The notes: generated from the sequence alone by a model not told the origin. A DNA stretch of 64,000 nt from Olsenella_K absiana (GCF_036408855.1 NZ_JAZGJQ010000001.1:62001-126000), one strand, 5' to 3'; shown: positions 25,856 to 34,072, numbered from the stretch's first letter. Made by a program: numbers and translations.

Positions 25856-26538
25856 GCGACAGGGACGTGAGCGCGGAGGGCGGTGCGCGGGAGCTCGGCG
25901 GGCTCGCCTTCGTGCGGCCGCGCGACATCGAGCGGCGGAGCTTCGAGATCATCGGCGAGGAGCTGGGCGACCGCGTGCTCGACCCCGAGGACGCGCCGGT
26001 CATCAAGCGCGTGATCCACACCACGGCCGACCTCGACTACGCGGACTCGCTGTCCTTCTCGCCCCACGCGACCAGCCGGGGGGCCGAGGCCCTGAGGCGC
26101 GGCTGCGACGTGGTGACGGACACCACGATGGCGATGGCGGGGATAAACAAGCGGGTGCTCGCGCGCTTCGGCGGCCGCGTGCTCAACTTCATCGGCGACG
26201 AGGACGTGGCCGCGCGCGCCCGCGAGCTCGGGCTCACCCGCTCGGCCGTGGCGATGGACAAGGCCGCCGCGCTCGGGCGGCCGCTCGTGCTCTGCGTGGG
26301 CAACGCCCCGACGGCCCTCGTGCGCATCTGCGAGCTGCTCGACTCCGGCGAGCTCGTGCGGCCCGCGCTCGTCGTCGGCGTGCCCGTGGGCTTCGTGAAC
26401 GTGGTGGAGTCCAAGGAGCTGCTCCTCGCGCACGACGTGGACCGCATCGTGGCGCGCGGGCGCAAGGGTGGCAGCAACGTGGCGGCGGCGATCGTGAACG
26501 CCCTGCTCTACGTCGCCTCGGGCGACGAGCGGGAGTAG
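25852..26538 (+). CDS. cbiC: Cobalt-precorrin-8 methylmutase
   Basis: 228 residues. Moves the methyl group from C11 to C12, giving cobyrinic acid. Motifs: IERRSFEIIGEELGD, RVIHTTADLDYADSL, GCDVVTDTTMAMAGIN and GNAPTALVRICELL, with VGVPVGFVNVVESKELL and GRKGGSNVAAAIVNALL at the end. The ATGA start overlap with cbiP is typical of this operon. Confidence 0.95.
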   Translation: MSDRDVSAEGGARELGGLAFVRPRDIERRSFEIIGEELGDRVLDPEDAPVIKRVIHTTADLDYADSLSFSPHATSRGAEALRRGCDVVTDTTMAMAGINKRVLARFGGRVLNFIGDEDVAARARELGLTRSAVAMDKAAALGRPLVLCVGNAPTALVRICELLDSGELVRPALVVGVPVGFVNVVESKELLLAHDVDRIVARGRKGGSNVAAAIVNALLYVASGDERE

Positions 26539-26601
26539 CGCCGCGCCCGCGCCCGCCGCGGCGTGCCGGCGCGGCGGTGGAGACGAACGAGAGGTGGGAT
26601 C

Positions 26602-27660
26602 ATGCTCGACTTCGGCGAGCTGGAAGCAAGGATCAGGCCCCTGGACGAGGGGGCCATGCGGGCGTCGCGCGACCGGTGGAACGCGGTCGCGAAGCCCGTG
26701 GGGAGCCTCGGCAGGCTCGAGGAGCTCGTCACGCAGATCGCCGGGATCACCGGCTCGCCCGACGTCGACGTCTCCCGGCGCTGCGTCGCGGTCGTGTGCT
26801 CCGACAACGGCGTGGTGGCCGAGGGGGTGACCCAGGGCGGCTCCGAGATCACCCTCGCCATCGCCGACGCGCTCGCCCAGGGGCGCTCGTCGGTGTGCGC
26901 CATGTGCCGGCCGGTGGGCATCGACGTGGTGCCCGTCGACGTGGGCATGGCGCGCCCGTCGGCCGACCCGCGCGTGCTCGACCGAAACGTCGCCCGCGGC
27001 ACCGGTGACATCCTGCACGAGCCGGCCATGAGCCGGGAGCAGGCGCTCGAGGCCGTCCAGGTGGGCGCAGACCTCGTCGGCGGCCTCGCCCGCGAGGGCT
27101 ACGGCCTCGTCGCGACGGGCGAGATGGGCATCGGCAACACCACGACCTCCTCGGCGATGGCCTCCGTCTACCTGGGCGCGAGCGCCGAGGCGGTCACCGG
27201 CAAGGGCGCCGGCCTCAGCGAGGCGGACTTCCGCCACAAGGTGGAGGTCGTCCGCGAGGCGGTGGCGGCCCGGCGCCCGGACGCGGACGACCCCGTAGAC
27301 GTCCTGGCCAAGCTCGGCGGCTTCGACATCGCCGCGCTCGCCGGCATGTTCCTGGGCGGCGCGCTCTGGCGCGTGCCCGTCGTGATGGACGGCTTCATCA
27401 GCGAGGTGGGCGCCCTCACGGCGGTCAGGCTCTGCCCCTCCTGCAGGTGCGCGATCCTGCCGTCGCACCTGTCCGTGGAGCCCGCCGCCCGGGCGCTCAT
27501 GGACGAGCTGGGCCTCGACCCCGTCCTGCACGCCGGGATGCACCTCGGCGAGGGGACGGGCGCCGTCTGCCTCGTGCCGCTGCTCGACATGGCCCTCTCC
27601 CTCTACAACGGGACGACCTTCGAGGACGCCGGCGTCGTGGCCTACGACCCGGACCTGTAG
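26602..27660 (+). CDS. cobT: Nicotinate-nucleotide-dimethylbenzimidazole phosphoribosyltransferase
   Basis: 352 residues. Makes the alpha-ribazole phosphate of the lower ligand. Motifs: RWNAVAKPVGSLGRLEELV, VVCSDNGVVAEGVTQGG, GEMGIGNTTTSSAM, VMDGFISEVGALTAVRLCP and LGEGTGAVCLVPLLDMAL with the catalytic glutamate region. RBS GAGAGGTGGG is at 26589-26598. A 63-base gap separates it from cbiC, still on one strand. Confidence 0.95.
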   Translation: MLDFGELEARIRPLDEGAMRASRDRWNAVAKPVGSLGRLEELVTQIAGITGSPDVDVSRRCVAVVCSDNGVVAEGVTQGGSEITLAIADALAQGRSSVCAMCRPVGIDVVPVDVGMARPSADPRVLDRNVARGTGDILHEPAMSREQALEAVQVGADLVGGLAREGYGLVATGEMGIGNTTTSSAMASVYLGASAEAVTGKGAGLSEADFRHKVEVVREAVAARRPDADDPVDVLAKLGGFDIAALAGMFLGGALWRVPVVMDGFISEVGALTAVRLCPSCRCAILPSHLSVEPAARALMDELGLDPVLHAGMHLGEGTGAVCLVPLLDMALSLYNGTTFEDAGVVAYDPDL

Positions 27661-27690
27661 CTGGGGCGACGGTGGCCCGGAGGCGGGAGC

Positions 27691-27706
27691 GGCGGAGAAG
27701 GACGCG
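27691..27706 (+). repeat. Intergenic copy of the GAGAAGGACG word
   Basis: GGCGGAGAAGGACGCG lies in the 73-base gap between cobT and cobU, with the exact 10-mer at 27695-27704. It cannot be explained by coding for Glu-Lys-Asp here. Confidence 0.85.
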
Positions 27707-27733
27707 GGCCTTGGCCCGGTGCGGGAGGCGACG

Positions 27734-28414
27734 ATGAGGGTGCTGGTCACGGGGGCCGCCTCGAGCGGCAAGAGTGCCTGGGCGGAGGCGCGCGCGATGG
27801 GGCTCGCGGCCCCGCGCACGTACGTGGCGACCATGGCGCCCGCCGGGCGCGAGGCCGCCGCGAGGATCCGCCGCCACCGCGAGCTGCGCCGCGGCAAGGG
27901 GTTCCGGACGGTCGAGCTCTTCGGCGCGGACGCGGGTTCGGACCCGGCCGTGGGGCCCGGGAACGCGGGGCCCGGCGCCGCCGGAGCCGGGGCCGCCGGG
28001 ACCGGGCCGGACGTGGGCGCCCTTCTCGACTCCCTCGGTCTCCGGGGCGGCTGCGCCCTCGTCGAGGACCTGGGGAATCTCCTCGCGAACAGGCTCTTCT
28101 CGCCCGACGGTGCCGAGGTCGCGCCCGTGCTCGCCCTGGAGCGGGCCGAGGGGGACCTCGAGGCCGTCTACGCGCGCTTCGACGACGTGGTCGTCGTCGG
28201 CTGCGAGGTCGGCTGCGAGGGGGTGGACTGCCTCGTCCCGGGCGCCGCGCGCGTCCTCGCGGGGCCGGGGGACCCGCGCCTCGCGACGGAGAGGTACGTG
28301 CGGCTCCTGGGCACGCTGGCGTGCAGGGTGGCGCGAGGTTCGGACGAGGTCGTGGAGGTCGTGGCCTCGCGGCCCAACTACCTGAGGGGAGGGGACGCCC
28401 TTGTCGCGCGCTAG
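27734..28414 (+). CDS. cobU: Adenosylcobinamide kinase/guanylyltransferase-like protein
   Basis: 226 residues. P-loop VTGAASSGKSAWAEA, RTYVATMAP, RRHRELRRGKGFRTVE (the CobU R-x-R-R segment) and an ALVEDLGNLLANRLF segment in place of LVDCLTLWLTNLL. An unusual G/P/A insert lies near 78-98, and the C-terminal half departs from classic CobU (GCEVGCEG instead of NEVGxGIVP). The missing CobU-type ending appears instead in the gene at 29333, so the two may share the work. RBS GGGAGG at 27723-27728. Confidence 0.8.
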   Translation: MRVLVTGAASSGKSAWAEARAMGLAAPRTYVATMAPAGREAAARIRRHRELRRGKGFRTVELFGADAGSDPAVGPGNAGPGAAGAGAAGTGPDVGALLDSLGLRGGCALVEDLGNLLANRLFSPDGAEVAPVLALERAEGDLEAVYARFDDVVVVGCEVGCEGVDCLVPGAARVLAGPGDPRLATERYVRLLGTLACRVARGSDEVVEVVASRPNYLRGGDALVAR

Positions 28415-29180
28415 GACGCTCGTCCGCTCGCTCGTCGTGGCGTTCGGGTGCTTCTCCAAGGTCCCCATGCCGCGGGTGGAGTGGGACCGGGACAGCATGC
28501 GCTACGCGATGGCCTTCTTCCCGTGGGTCGCCCTCGCGATCGGACTCGTGCTCTGGGGCTGGCTCGCGCTGTGCCGGGCGGCCTCCGTGGGGGTGCTGCT
28601 GCGCGCCGCCGGCGTCGCGCTCGCGCCGGTCGCGGTCACGGGCGGCATCCACCTCGACGGCCTCGCCGACGTCGTGGACGCGCAGTCGAGCCACGCCGAG
28701 CTCGCCCGCAAGCGCGAGATCCTCAAGGACCCGCACACGGGCGCCTTCGCGATCGTCGGCGTGGCCTGCTACCTCATGGCCTACCTCGCGCTCGCCTCCG
28801 AGCTCGACGCCGCGCCCGCCACGGCCGCGCTGCTTGCCGGCCTGCACTGGCAGAGCCGCTGCCTCTCCGGGGTGGCGACGCTCGCCTTCCCGCGGAGCTC
28901 CGGGCAGGGGATGCTCGCCGCATTCGGCGCCTCGGCCGACAAGCGACGCTCGCTCGCGGCCCTCGTCGCCGAATGGGCGGCCGGGGTGGCCGCGGCGGCG
29001 TGGGTCTCCGGCGCCGCCGCGGCTGCCATGGCCGCAGGAGGCGTCGCGTCGCTGCTCTGGCTCCGCCGCTTCGCCGCCCGCCATTTCGGCGGGATGAGCG
29101 GCGACCTCGCGGGGTTCTTCCTCGAGGTCGCCGAGCTCGTGATGCTCGCCTGCCTGGTGGTGGCGACGCACCTCGCGTGA
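28401..29180 (+). CDS. cobS: Adenosylcobinamide-GDP ribazoletransferase
   Basis: 259 residues, polytopic membrane protein joining alpha-ribazole to adenosylcobinamide-GDP. Motifs: FGCFSKVPMPRVEWD, YAMAFFPWVALAIG, GGIHLDGLADVVDAQSSH, REILKDPHTGAFAIVG, HWQSRCLSG and RRFAARHFGGMSGDLAGF. Starts with TTG at 28401 after GGGGAGGGG, overlapping cobU by 14 bases. Hydrophobic spans fill most of the rest. Confidence 0.93.
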   Translation: MSRARTLVRSLVVAFGCFSKVPMPRVEWDRDSMRYAMAFFPWVALAIGLVLWGWLALCRAASVGVLLRAAGVALAPVAVTGGIHLDGLADVVDAQSSHAELARKREILKDPHTGAFAIVGVACYLMAYLALASELDAAPATAALLAGLHWQSRCLSGVATLAFPRSSGQGMLAAFGASADKRRSLAALVAEWAAGVAAAAWVSGAAAAAMAAGGVASLLWLRRFAARHFGGMSGDLAGFFLEVAELVMLACLVVATHLA

Positions 29181-29212
29181 GGTACTGCGGCCGGCGCGCC
29201 TCGCGGGCGCCT

Positions 29213-29271
29213 GCCGGGCCCCGGCGCGCTGGCCGGACGCCGCCCGGCGTGCGCCGGGCCCCGGCGCGCTG
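29213..29271 (+). repeat. Direct repeat of a palindromic GC word
   Basis: GCCGGGCCCCGGCGCGCTG occurs at 29213-29231 and 29253-29271, 40 bases apart, in the gap between cobS and the next gene. Each copy has a self-complementary centre (GCCGGGCCCCGGC), so RNA here could fold into two hairpins. No gene is seen in 29181-29332. Confidence 0.7.
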
Positions 29272-29332
29272 ACCGATGGATCGCCCGGCGCGCCTTGCGC
29301 CCGGGCCTCGAAGAGAAGGGCTGTGAGCTGCT

Positions 29333-30436
29333 ATGATGCTCGTCACCGGTGGCGTCGCCTCGGGGAAGCGCACCTACGTCCGCTCCCTTGGCTTTGCCGA
29401 GAAGGACCTCGCCTATGCAAGCCCGGACGGAGCGCTGTCCGACCCCGGCGCGCCCGTCGTCGTGGACGCGCAGCTGCTCGCCCTCGCCGGCCCCGTGGGG
29501 GAGGGGGCGCTCGCCGACCTCGCGGCGCGCGAGGTCGTGGTCGCGACCGAGGTGGGCGCCGGCGTGGTGCCCGCCGGGCCGGACGAGCGCGCCTGGCGCG
29601 AGCGCGCGGGCCGGCTCGCCTGCGACCTCGCGGAGCGCGCGGAGTGCGTGGTGAGGATGGTCTGCGGGGTGCCGCAGGTCCTCAAGGGCGAGCCGGTCGC
29701 ACGGGTGGCGGCCGCCCCGGCGGACGCGGTCGCCGGGGCGGGCCCGGCGGGCGGGGTCGCAACCCGCACGGCCGCCGGGGTCCGGGCGCGCGCCGGAGGC
29801 GCGGAAGGAGCCTCGCTGACCCTCGTCCTTCTCCGCCACGGGAGGACCAGCGGCAACGACCTGCACCGCTACGTGGGGCGCACCGACGAGCCGCTCAGCC
29901 CAGAGGGGAGGCGGCAGGCCCGTCGCGCGGGCAGCTGCTCGCGCGTACCCCTGGTCTACGTGAGCCCGCTCGTCCGCGCGCGCCAGACCGCCGCGATCTG
30001 CTTCCCCGACGCGGCGCAGGTCGTCGTGGACGGACTCAGGGAGCTCGACTTCGGCGAGTTCGAGGGCAGGAGCGCGGACGACATGGCGGGCGACGCCGCC
30101 TACCGCGCCTGGGTCGACGGCTGCTGCGTGGGGCGCTGCCCGGGCGGGGAGTCCAGGGCCGACCTCGTGCGGAGGACCTCCGCGGCGCTCGAGGGGATCC
30201 TCGCCACGTCGTTCGCGCGCGGAGACGAGCGGGTCGTGGTGGTGGCGCACGGCGGGACGATCATGGCGGCGATGAGCGCCTTCGTCGACAGCCCCACGCG
30301 CCGGCGCGACCCGCTCGCGTACTTCCGCTGGCAGGTCGCCAACCTGCAGGGGTATCGGATCGAGGTCAGCCTGAGGGACGGGAGGTTCGCCTTCGGCGCC
30401 TACGAGCGCGTCTGCTCCCTCGCGCCTCTCGCGTAG
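29333..30436 (+). CDS. CobU-like P-loop domain fused to alpha-ribazole phosphatase (CobC)
   Basis: 367 residues. Residues 1-125 look like a shortened CobU: P-loop LVTGGVASGKRTYVRSLG, then EVGAGVVPAGPDERAWRERAG and MVCGVPQVLKG, the CobU C-terminal pattern. After a G/A/V-rich linker, residues about 163-367 are a histidine phosphatase of the CobC/CobZ type: VLLRHGRTSGN (phospho-His), YVSPLVRARQTA, LRELDFGEFEGRSADDM and VVAHGGTIMAAM. CobC removes the phosphate of alpha-ribazole phosphate or of B12-phosphate. The reverse GAGAAGGACG word at 29824-29833 falls in VLL and uses a rare CTT codon. ATG 29336 is an alternative start. Confidence 0.85.
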   Translation: MMLVTGGVASGKRTYVRSLGFAEKDLAYASPDGALSDPGAPVVVDAQLLALAGPVGEGALADLAAREVVVATEVGAGVVPAGPDERAWRERAGRLACDLAERAECVVRMVCGVPQVLKGEPVARVAAAPADAVAGAGPAGGVATRTAAGVRARAGGAEGASLTLVLLRHGRTSGNDLHRYVGRTDEPLSPEGRRQARRAGSCSRVPLVYVSPLVRARQTAAICFPDAAQVVVDGLRELDFGEFEGRSADDMAGDAAYRAWVDGCCVGRCPGGESRADLVRRTSAALEGILATSFARGDERVVVVAHGGTIMAAMSAFVDSPTRRRDPLAYFRWQVANLQGYRIEVSLRDGRFAFGAYERVCSLAPLA

Positions 30437-30446
30437 GTCGCAAGGC

Positions 30447-30484
30447 GCCGCCCGGGCGCGGCACGGCGGCCGGGCCCGGGCGGC
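30447..30484 (+). terminator. Terminator-like hairpin between convergent genes
   Basis: GCCGCCCGGGC (30447-30457) pairs perfectly with GCCCGGGCGGC (30474-30484), loop 16 bases. It lies between the end of the cobalamin cluster and the convergent gene at 30524, so it could serve both strands. No T-run follows. Confidence 0.5.
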
Positions 30485-30523
30485 GGAGGGGGCTGCTGGC
30501 AGCGGCCCTGGGGCGAAATTCTG

Positions 30524-30958
30524 CTAGAACTCGAGGAAGGGGTCCTCGGGTACGGCCTCGGCGTCCACGTCCTCGTCGTCGAGAAGGTCCTCGAGCTCGA
30601 GGTCGTCGCCCTCGGCGCCGCCCTCCCTGAGGTCGTAGACGTTCACGTCGTCCGACTCGATGTCGATGTCCGGCAGCGCCGCCGTGATGGAGCACAGGCC
30701 GTCGACCGCGGGCACGATCTTCTGCCACTGGACGAGCAGGCCGTCCTCCGGCGCCTCCTCGAGCTCCGTCAGGGAGTCGAGGTAGATCTCCTTGGCGCCG
30801 TCGAGGAGGTCGGAGCTGCGGCGGGTCTCCTGGAACATCACCGCGAGCTTCTCGAGCGCCTCCTCCGGGCTCTGCGCGCTGACGACAGTGGGGAGCAGCA
30901 CGAAGTTGTCCTTGGTGTCGTTGGCGTCCTTGTAGCTGAAGTTTCCGATGTAGAGCAT
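30524..30958 (-). CDS. Acidic conserved protein of unknown function
   Basis: 144 residues, not assigned to a known family by me. It begins MLYIGNFSYKDANDTKDNF, has a helix-rich middle (SPEEALEKLAVMFQET, EIYLDSLTELEEAPEDG) and a strongly acidic tail (ELEDLLDDEDVDAEAVPED). No signal peptide or membrane span, so cytosolic. A good GGGAGG site lies just upstream of the start. The opening resembles small proteins in which an N-terminal strand and two helices form a compact alpha/beta fold. Convergent with the cobalamin cluster. Confidence 0.8.
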   Translation of the reverse strand: MLYIGNFSYKDANDTKDNFVLLPTVVSAQSPEEALEKLAVMFQETRRSSDLLDGAKEIYLDSLTELEEAPEDGLLVQWQKIVPAVDGLCSITAALPDIDIESDDVNVYDLREGGAEGDDLELEDLLDDEDVDAEAVPEDPFLEF

Positions 30959-31030
30959 GTCGACCTCCCTCTTCCGGGGCGCCCTTCGCGAGCCTGCCTG
31001 CGCGGCGGGCGGGGCGGGGCTACACGAAAG

Positions 31031-31039
31031 ACTGTAGCA
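31031..31039 (-). promoter_or_regulatory. Extended -10 promoter for the acidic protein gene
   Basis: Read on the minus strand it is TGCTACAGT, the TGnTAnnnT pattern, about 73 bases ahead of the start at 30958. It closely resembles the promoter of the cobalamin leader (TGCTACACT). Confidence 0.45.
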
Positions 31040-31194
31040 AGAGGGGCCCGCGCGGTACCCGCCGGCGCCCCGTGCGGTGGCACCTCTAGGCGGACGGTCG
31101 CGAGCGCGCGTCCTTCTCGGCCTCCTGCGCCCGATAGCAGGGGTTATGTCGCGAAATGGCCGCTTGTCGCGCGCGTCGCGTCCGCGCGTGGACC

Positions 31195-31200
31195 TATAAT
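31195..31200 (+). promoter_or_regulatory. TATAAT -10 element
   Basis: A perfect consensus -10 hexamer in a GC-rich intergenic region, 90 bases upstream of ATG 31291. No -35 at normal spacing. Confidence 0.45.
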
Positions 31201-31290
31201 CGTACGCATCGCCCCGCGGCTCTAGAGGTCAGAGCGCTCCGGACGTCCCCGGAGCGGCCGTCCGGCGACGCTTCGTCTTGGGAGGTACTC

Positions 31291-32457
31291 ATGCAGCAGA
31301 GCGACCATCGGGGTTCTGGTGCCGGCAGGGCACAGAGGCAGCGCCCGCACGAGCGCACCGGCGCCCTGCCGCGGATCGAGGGCACCAACTACATCGACAG
31401 CACGGGCGGCATCGGCTCCACCGGCGAGCTGAGGCGCCTCGGCAGGGAGGACGAGGCCCGCCGCAGGGTCCGTCCGCGCGACGAGCGGGGCCTGACCATG
31501 GGCCTGCCCCGCATCGACGCCGACGACATGCACGAATTCGCCGCGCAGGGGGAGCGCACGCCGCAGGGCCACCTGCGCGGGGCGCACGTCCGCGCCGAGG
31601 AGCGCATCGGAGAAGGACGTGCGCCCCAGGCGCCAAGGCGCGAAGGCGCCGCCCATGCGACGGGGATGCGCTCGGCCATCCCGGCGAGCGTGCGGCAGGG
31701 GACCGCGCGCCCGGGGACCACACGGCAGGGGGTCACACGGCAGGGGGCCGCGCGGCAAGGGATGCGCGCCGAGGTCCCGCAGCGCAGGCACAACGCGCCC
31801 ATGACCGGCAGGATCGACCGCAGGAAGTCGCCGTTGCTGCCGCTCGTCGCCGGCGTGCTCGTCGTCGCGGTCGCCATCGTGGGCGTCGCGCTCGCCGTCG
31901 GCTCGGCGAAAGCGCGTCGCGCGGGCGAGCAGGGGCAGCCGGCCCCGGCGTCGGAGTCGCAGACGCAGCAGGGGCAGGCCGCCGCCGAGGCGCCCACCCA
32001 GATTGCCGGGCTTGCGGCAGGCACCTACTACCTCGAGGTGACCGACAACGACGGCGCGGTCCTGGCCGCCAACGGGCACCAGGACAGCGACTACACCACC
32101 GTCCTTGTCGCCCGCCTCGGGACTGACGCCTTCACGGAGCAGCTGACCCTTGCGGTCAACGACGACGAGACCTGCACGCTCTCGTTCGCGAACGGGCTCG
32201 TGCTCGACTGCGGCGACGCGACCGCGCCCGCCGGCCAGGCCCTCTACGCGAGCGCCGCCTCGGGCTCCGACACGCAGCGCTGGCAGCTGCGACAGAACAG
32301 CGACGGCTCCTACCTCGTGGTGAACAAGGCGACCGGCAACGCGATCGAGGCCTCCGACGTCTCCGCGGGCTCCTCCGTGGCGACCGACGCGATCGACTCG
32401 AGTGACCTCTACCAGCGCATCACCTTCGTGCCGGCGAGCTCTGCGTCGGGGGCGTAG
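31291..32457 (+). CDS. Single-span membrane protein with ricin-like C-terminal domain
   Basis: 388 residues. Residues 1-180 are polar, basic and cytoplasmic, including a run of R-Q-G units (RQGTARPGTTRQGVTRQG). One membrane span at about 181-205 (LLPLVAGVLVVAVAIVGVAL). The outside part has a P/Q/E linker and a beta domain (about 240-388) ending with WQLRQNSDGSYLVVNKATGNAIEA, which resembles a ricin-B lectin repeat. A carbohydrate-contact role is inferred. ATG 31291 follows GGGAGGT. The N-terminal GEGR codons at 31610 are unusual (GGA GAA GGA CGT) because they spell the dispersed word. Confidence 0.75.
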   Translation: MQQSDHRGSGAGRAQRQRPHERTGALPRIEGTNYIDSTGGIGSTGELRRLGREDEARRRVRPRDERGLTMGLPRIDADDMHEFAAQGERTPQGHLRGAHVRAEERIGEGRAPQAPRREGAAHATGMRSAIPASVRQGTARPGTTRQGVTRQGAARQGMRAEVPQRRHNAPMTGRIDRRKSPLLPLVAGVLVVAVAIVGVALAVGSAKARRAGEQGQPAPASESQTQQGQAAAEAPTQIAGLAAGTYYLEVTDNDGAVLAANGHQDSDYTTVLVARLGTDAFTEQLTLAVNDDETCTLSFANGLVLDCGDATAPAGQALYASAASGSDTQRWQLRQNSDGSYLVVNKATGNAIEASDVSAGSSVATDAIDSSDLYQRITFVPASSASGA

Positions 32458-32583
32458 AGGCGGCAGGCAGACCGGCCGATCGGCCGGCCTTGCTTCGTCG
32501 GTCGGAGGCCGCCTTTGGCACCGCTCGCCTCGGGCCTCGCGCCTCGGCACGCCTCGGGCCCCGCATGCCGGCTCGCGCGGAGG

Positions 32584-32617
32584 CCTTCGAGGGGACCGAA
32601 CCTTCGAGGGGACCGAA
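32584..32617 (+). repeat. Tandem 17-bp repeat
   Basis: CCTTCGAGGGGACCGAA is present twice head to tail (32584-32600 and 32601-32617). A diverged third version lies near 32645. No coding frame is convincing here. Confidence 0.75.
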
Positions 32618-32701
32618 TGAGAGGCGATCTGAGGGCCGCTTTGGTCTTTCGAGGGCCTCCAGTACCTCCGCCCTGTGATTAAGCAATTGATGAACCGTGG
32701 A

Positions 32702-32819
32702 GCAAATCCACTTTTCTCGACAAAAATCGAAAAATTTGTCGAGAAATAGCGATTTGCAAGGGCGCAAATCGCGCAATGTGAACAAAATATTGGAAAATTG
32801 TCGAGAAAAAGCGATTTGC
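32702..32819. repeat. AT-rich island with three copies of a 22-bp word and inverted repeats
   Basis: A word of the form TTGTCGAGAAAnAGCGATTTGC occurs at 32736-32757 and 32798-32819 on the plus strand, and a close variant is inverted at 32702-32723. The first two make a perfect 12-bp stem: TTTCTCGACAAA (32713-32724) with TTTGTCGAGAAA (32735-32746), loop 10. GCGATTTGC (32749-32757) also pairs with GCAAATCGC (32764-32772). Composition is sharply unlike the surroundings. Could be an operator cluster, a small mobile remnant or a structured leader. Confidence 0.8.
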
Positions 32820-33148
32820 TTGTTGTGTGCGTGCTGTAGGAGCCGTGCCGGGCCGTGTCGTGCCGGGCCTGAGAGGTCTTCTGCCTCCGGAGGGCCCGTC
32901 CCCCGGCCGACCGGCCGCCGCCCTTGTGCAGGCTCTTCGAAAAAACCGCGAGGGGACTCGACAGCCTGCGATGGTTTTTTGTAACATGCGTATGTTTGGC
33001 CCCGGGCTATCGCGTGCTCTCGCCGCGTCTGGCATCACGGGCCTCAGAGCGAAGCAGTTCGATGTGGCCCAGCGGGCGCGACGTGCGGTGCGATCGGCGG
33101 AGGGTGCCGGGAGAGCGCGACGTGCCGGCAGGCAAGAAGGAGATGTGC

Positions 33149-33949
33149 ATGTCCGGACACTCTAAGTGGGCAACCACCAAGCACAAGAAGGCAGCGATCG
33201 ACGCCAAGCGCTCCGCGCTGTTCTCCAAGCACTCGCGCAACATCACCGTCGCCGCCCGCACTGGTGGCGACCCCAACCCGGACAACAACGCGTCGCTCGC
33301 CGCGGCCGTCGCCCGCGCCCGCATGGTCTCCATGCCCAACGCCAAGATCCAGGCTGCCATCGACAAGGCCTTCGGCACCGGCGCCGAGGCTGTCGTCTAC
33401 AAGGAGGTCACCTACGAGGGCTACGGCCCCGCTGGCGTCGCCTTCTACGTCGAGTGCCTGACGGACAACCTCAACCGCACCGCGGCCGACGTCCGCTCCG
33501 CCTTCACGCACGCCGGTGGCAACCTCGGCACCTCCGGCTCCGTCGCCTTCCAGTTCGAGCGCAAGGGCCAGATTGCCGTCGACAAGGTCATCGTCTCCGA
33601 CGAGAAGAAGGTCGCCGACCGCGAGAACGCCGTCAACGAGGACGAGTTCATGATGGCCGTGGCCGAGGCCGGCGGCGACGACTACGAGGACGCCGGCGAC
33701 GAGTGGATCGTCACCTGCGACTACACGGCGCTCCAGGACGTCGTGAAGGGCCTCGAGGACCAGGGCATCGAGGTCAAGGGCTCCGAGCTCACCATGATCC
33801 CGACCACCCCGACGGACGTCTCCGTGAGCGACGCCAAGAAGGTCCAGCGCCTCGTCGACCGCCTCGAGGAGCTCGACGACGTCCAGAACGTCTACGACAC
33901 CATGAACCGCACCGACGAGATCGAGGAGGCGCTCGCCGAGGAGGAGTAA
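33149..33949 (+). CDS. yebC: YebC/PmpR-family protein
   Basis: 266 residues. Opens with MSGHSKWATTKHKKAAIDAKR, the family signature, then GGDPNPDNNASLAAAVARARMVSMPN and YEGYGPAGVAFYVECLTDNLNRTAADVR, GGNLGTSGSVAFQFERKG. YebC-type proteins act as DNA-binding regulators or, as shown for some, in relieving ribosome stalling at proline runs. ATG 33149 is chosen with GAAGGAG at 33136-33142; ATG 33143 adds two residues. A strong terminator-like hairpin follows at 34073. Confidence 0.95.
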   Translation: MSGHSKWATTKHKKAAIDAKRSALFSKHSRNITVAARTGGDPNPDNNASLAAAVARARMVSMPNAKIQAAIDKAFGTGAEAVVYKEVTYEGYGPAGVAFYVECLTDNLNRTAADVRSAFTHAGGNLGTSGSVAFQFERKGQIAVDKVIVSDEKKVADRENAVNEDEFMMAVAEAGGDDYEDAGDEWIVTCDYTALQDVVKGLEDQGIEVKGSELTMIPTTPTDVSVSDAKKVQRLVDRLEELDDVQNVYDTMNRTDEIEEALAEEE

Positions 33950-34072
33950 GCCCCTCAGCGCGTCCTCGGAGGAGCCGTCTGGCGAGAACCGGCGGTCCTC
34001 GGTGAGCGGCTCGCACGAGCCTCGCAGCTCTCTTGCAGCTCCCGTGCGGCTCACCCTCACATAGAGACAAGC

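Larger units (their letters stand above)
30959..31290. other. Divergent promoter region with hairpin and a GAGAAGGACG word
   Basis: No gene is seen. It holds the minus-strand promoter at 31031-31039, a reverse GAGAAGGACG word (CGCGTCCTTCTCGG, 31107-31120), a perfect -10 hexamer TATAAT at 31195-31200 on the plus strand without a clear -35, and a leader hairpin CGCTCCGG (31235-31242) / CCGGAGCG (31249-31256) before the 31291 gene. Confidence 0.6.
32458..33148. other. Long intergenic region before yebC
   Basis: About 690 bases with no convincing gene. GC-rich short repeats fill 32460-32640, then an abrupt AT-rich island at about 32680-32825 (described separately), then GC-rich leader to the yebC start. 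Small open frames here have poor codon use and no ribosome site. Confidence 0.6.

Noticed and set aside
32490..32984. Short open frames in the yebC upstream region
   Set aside because: They cross the AT-rich island and tandem repeats, with no start signals or recognisable protein sequence.
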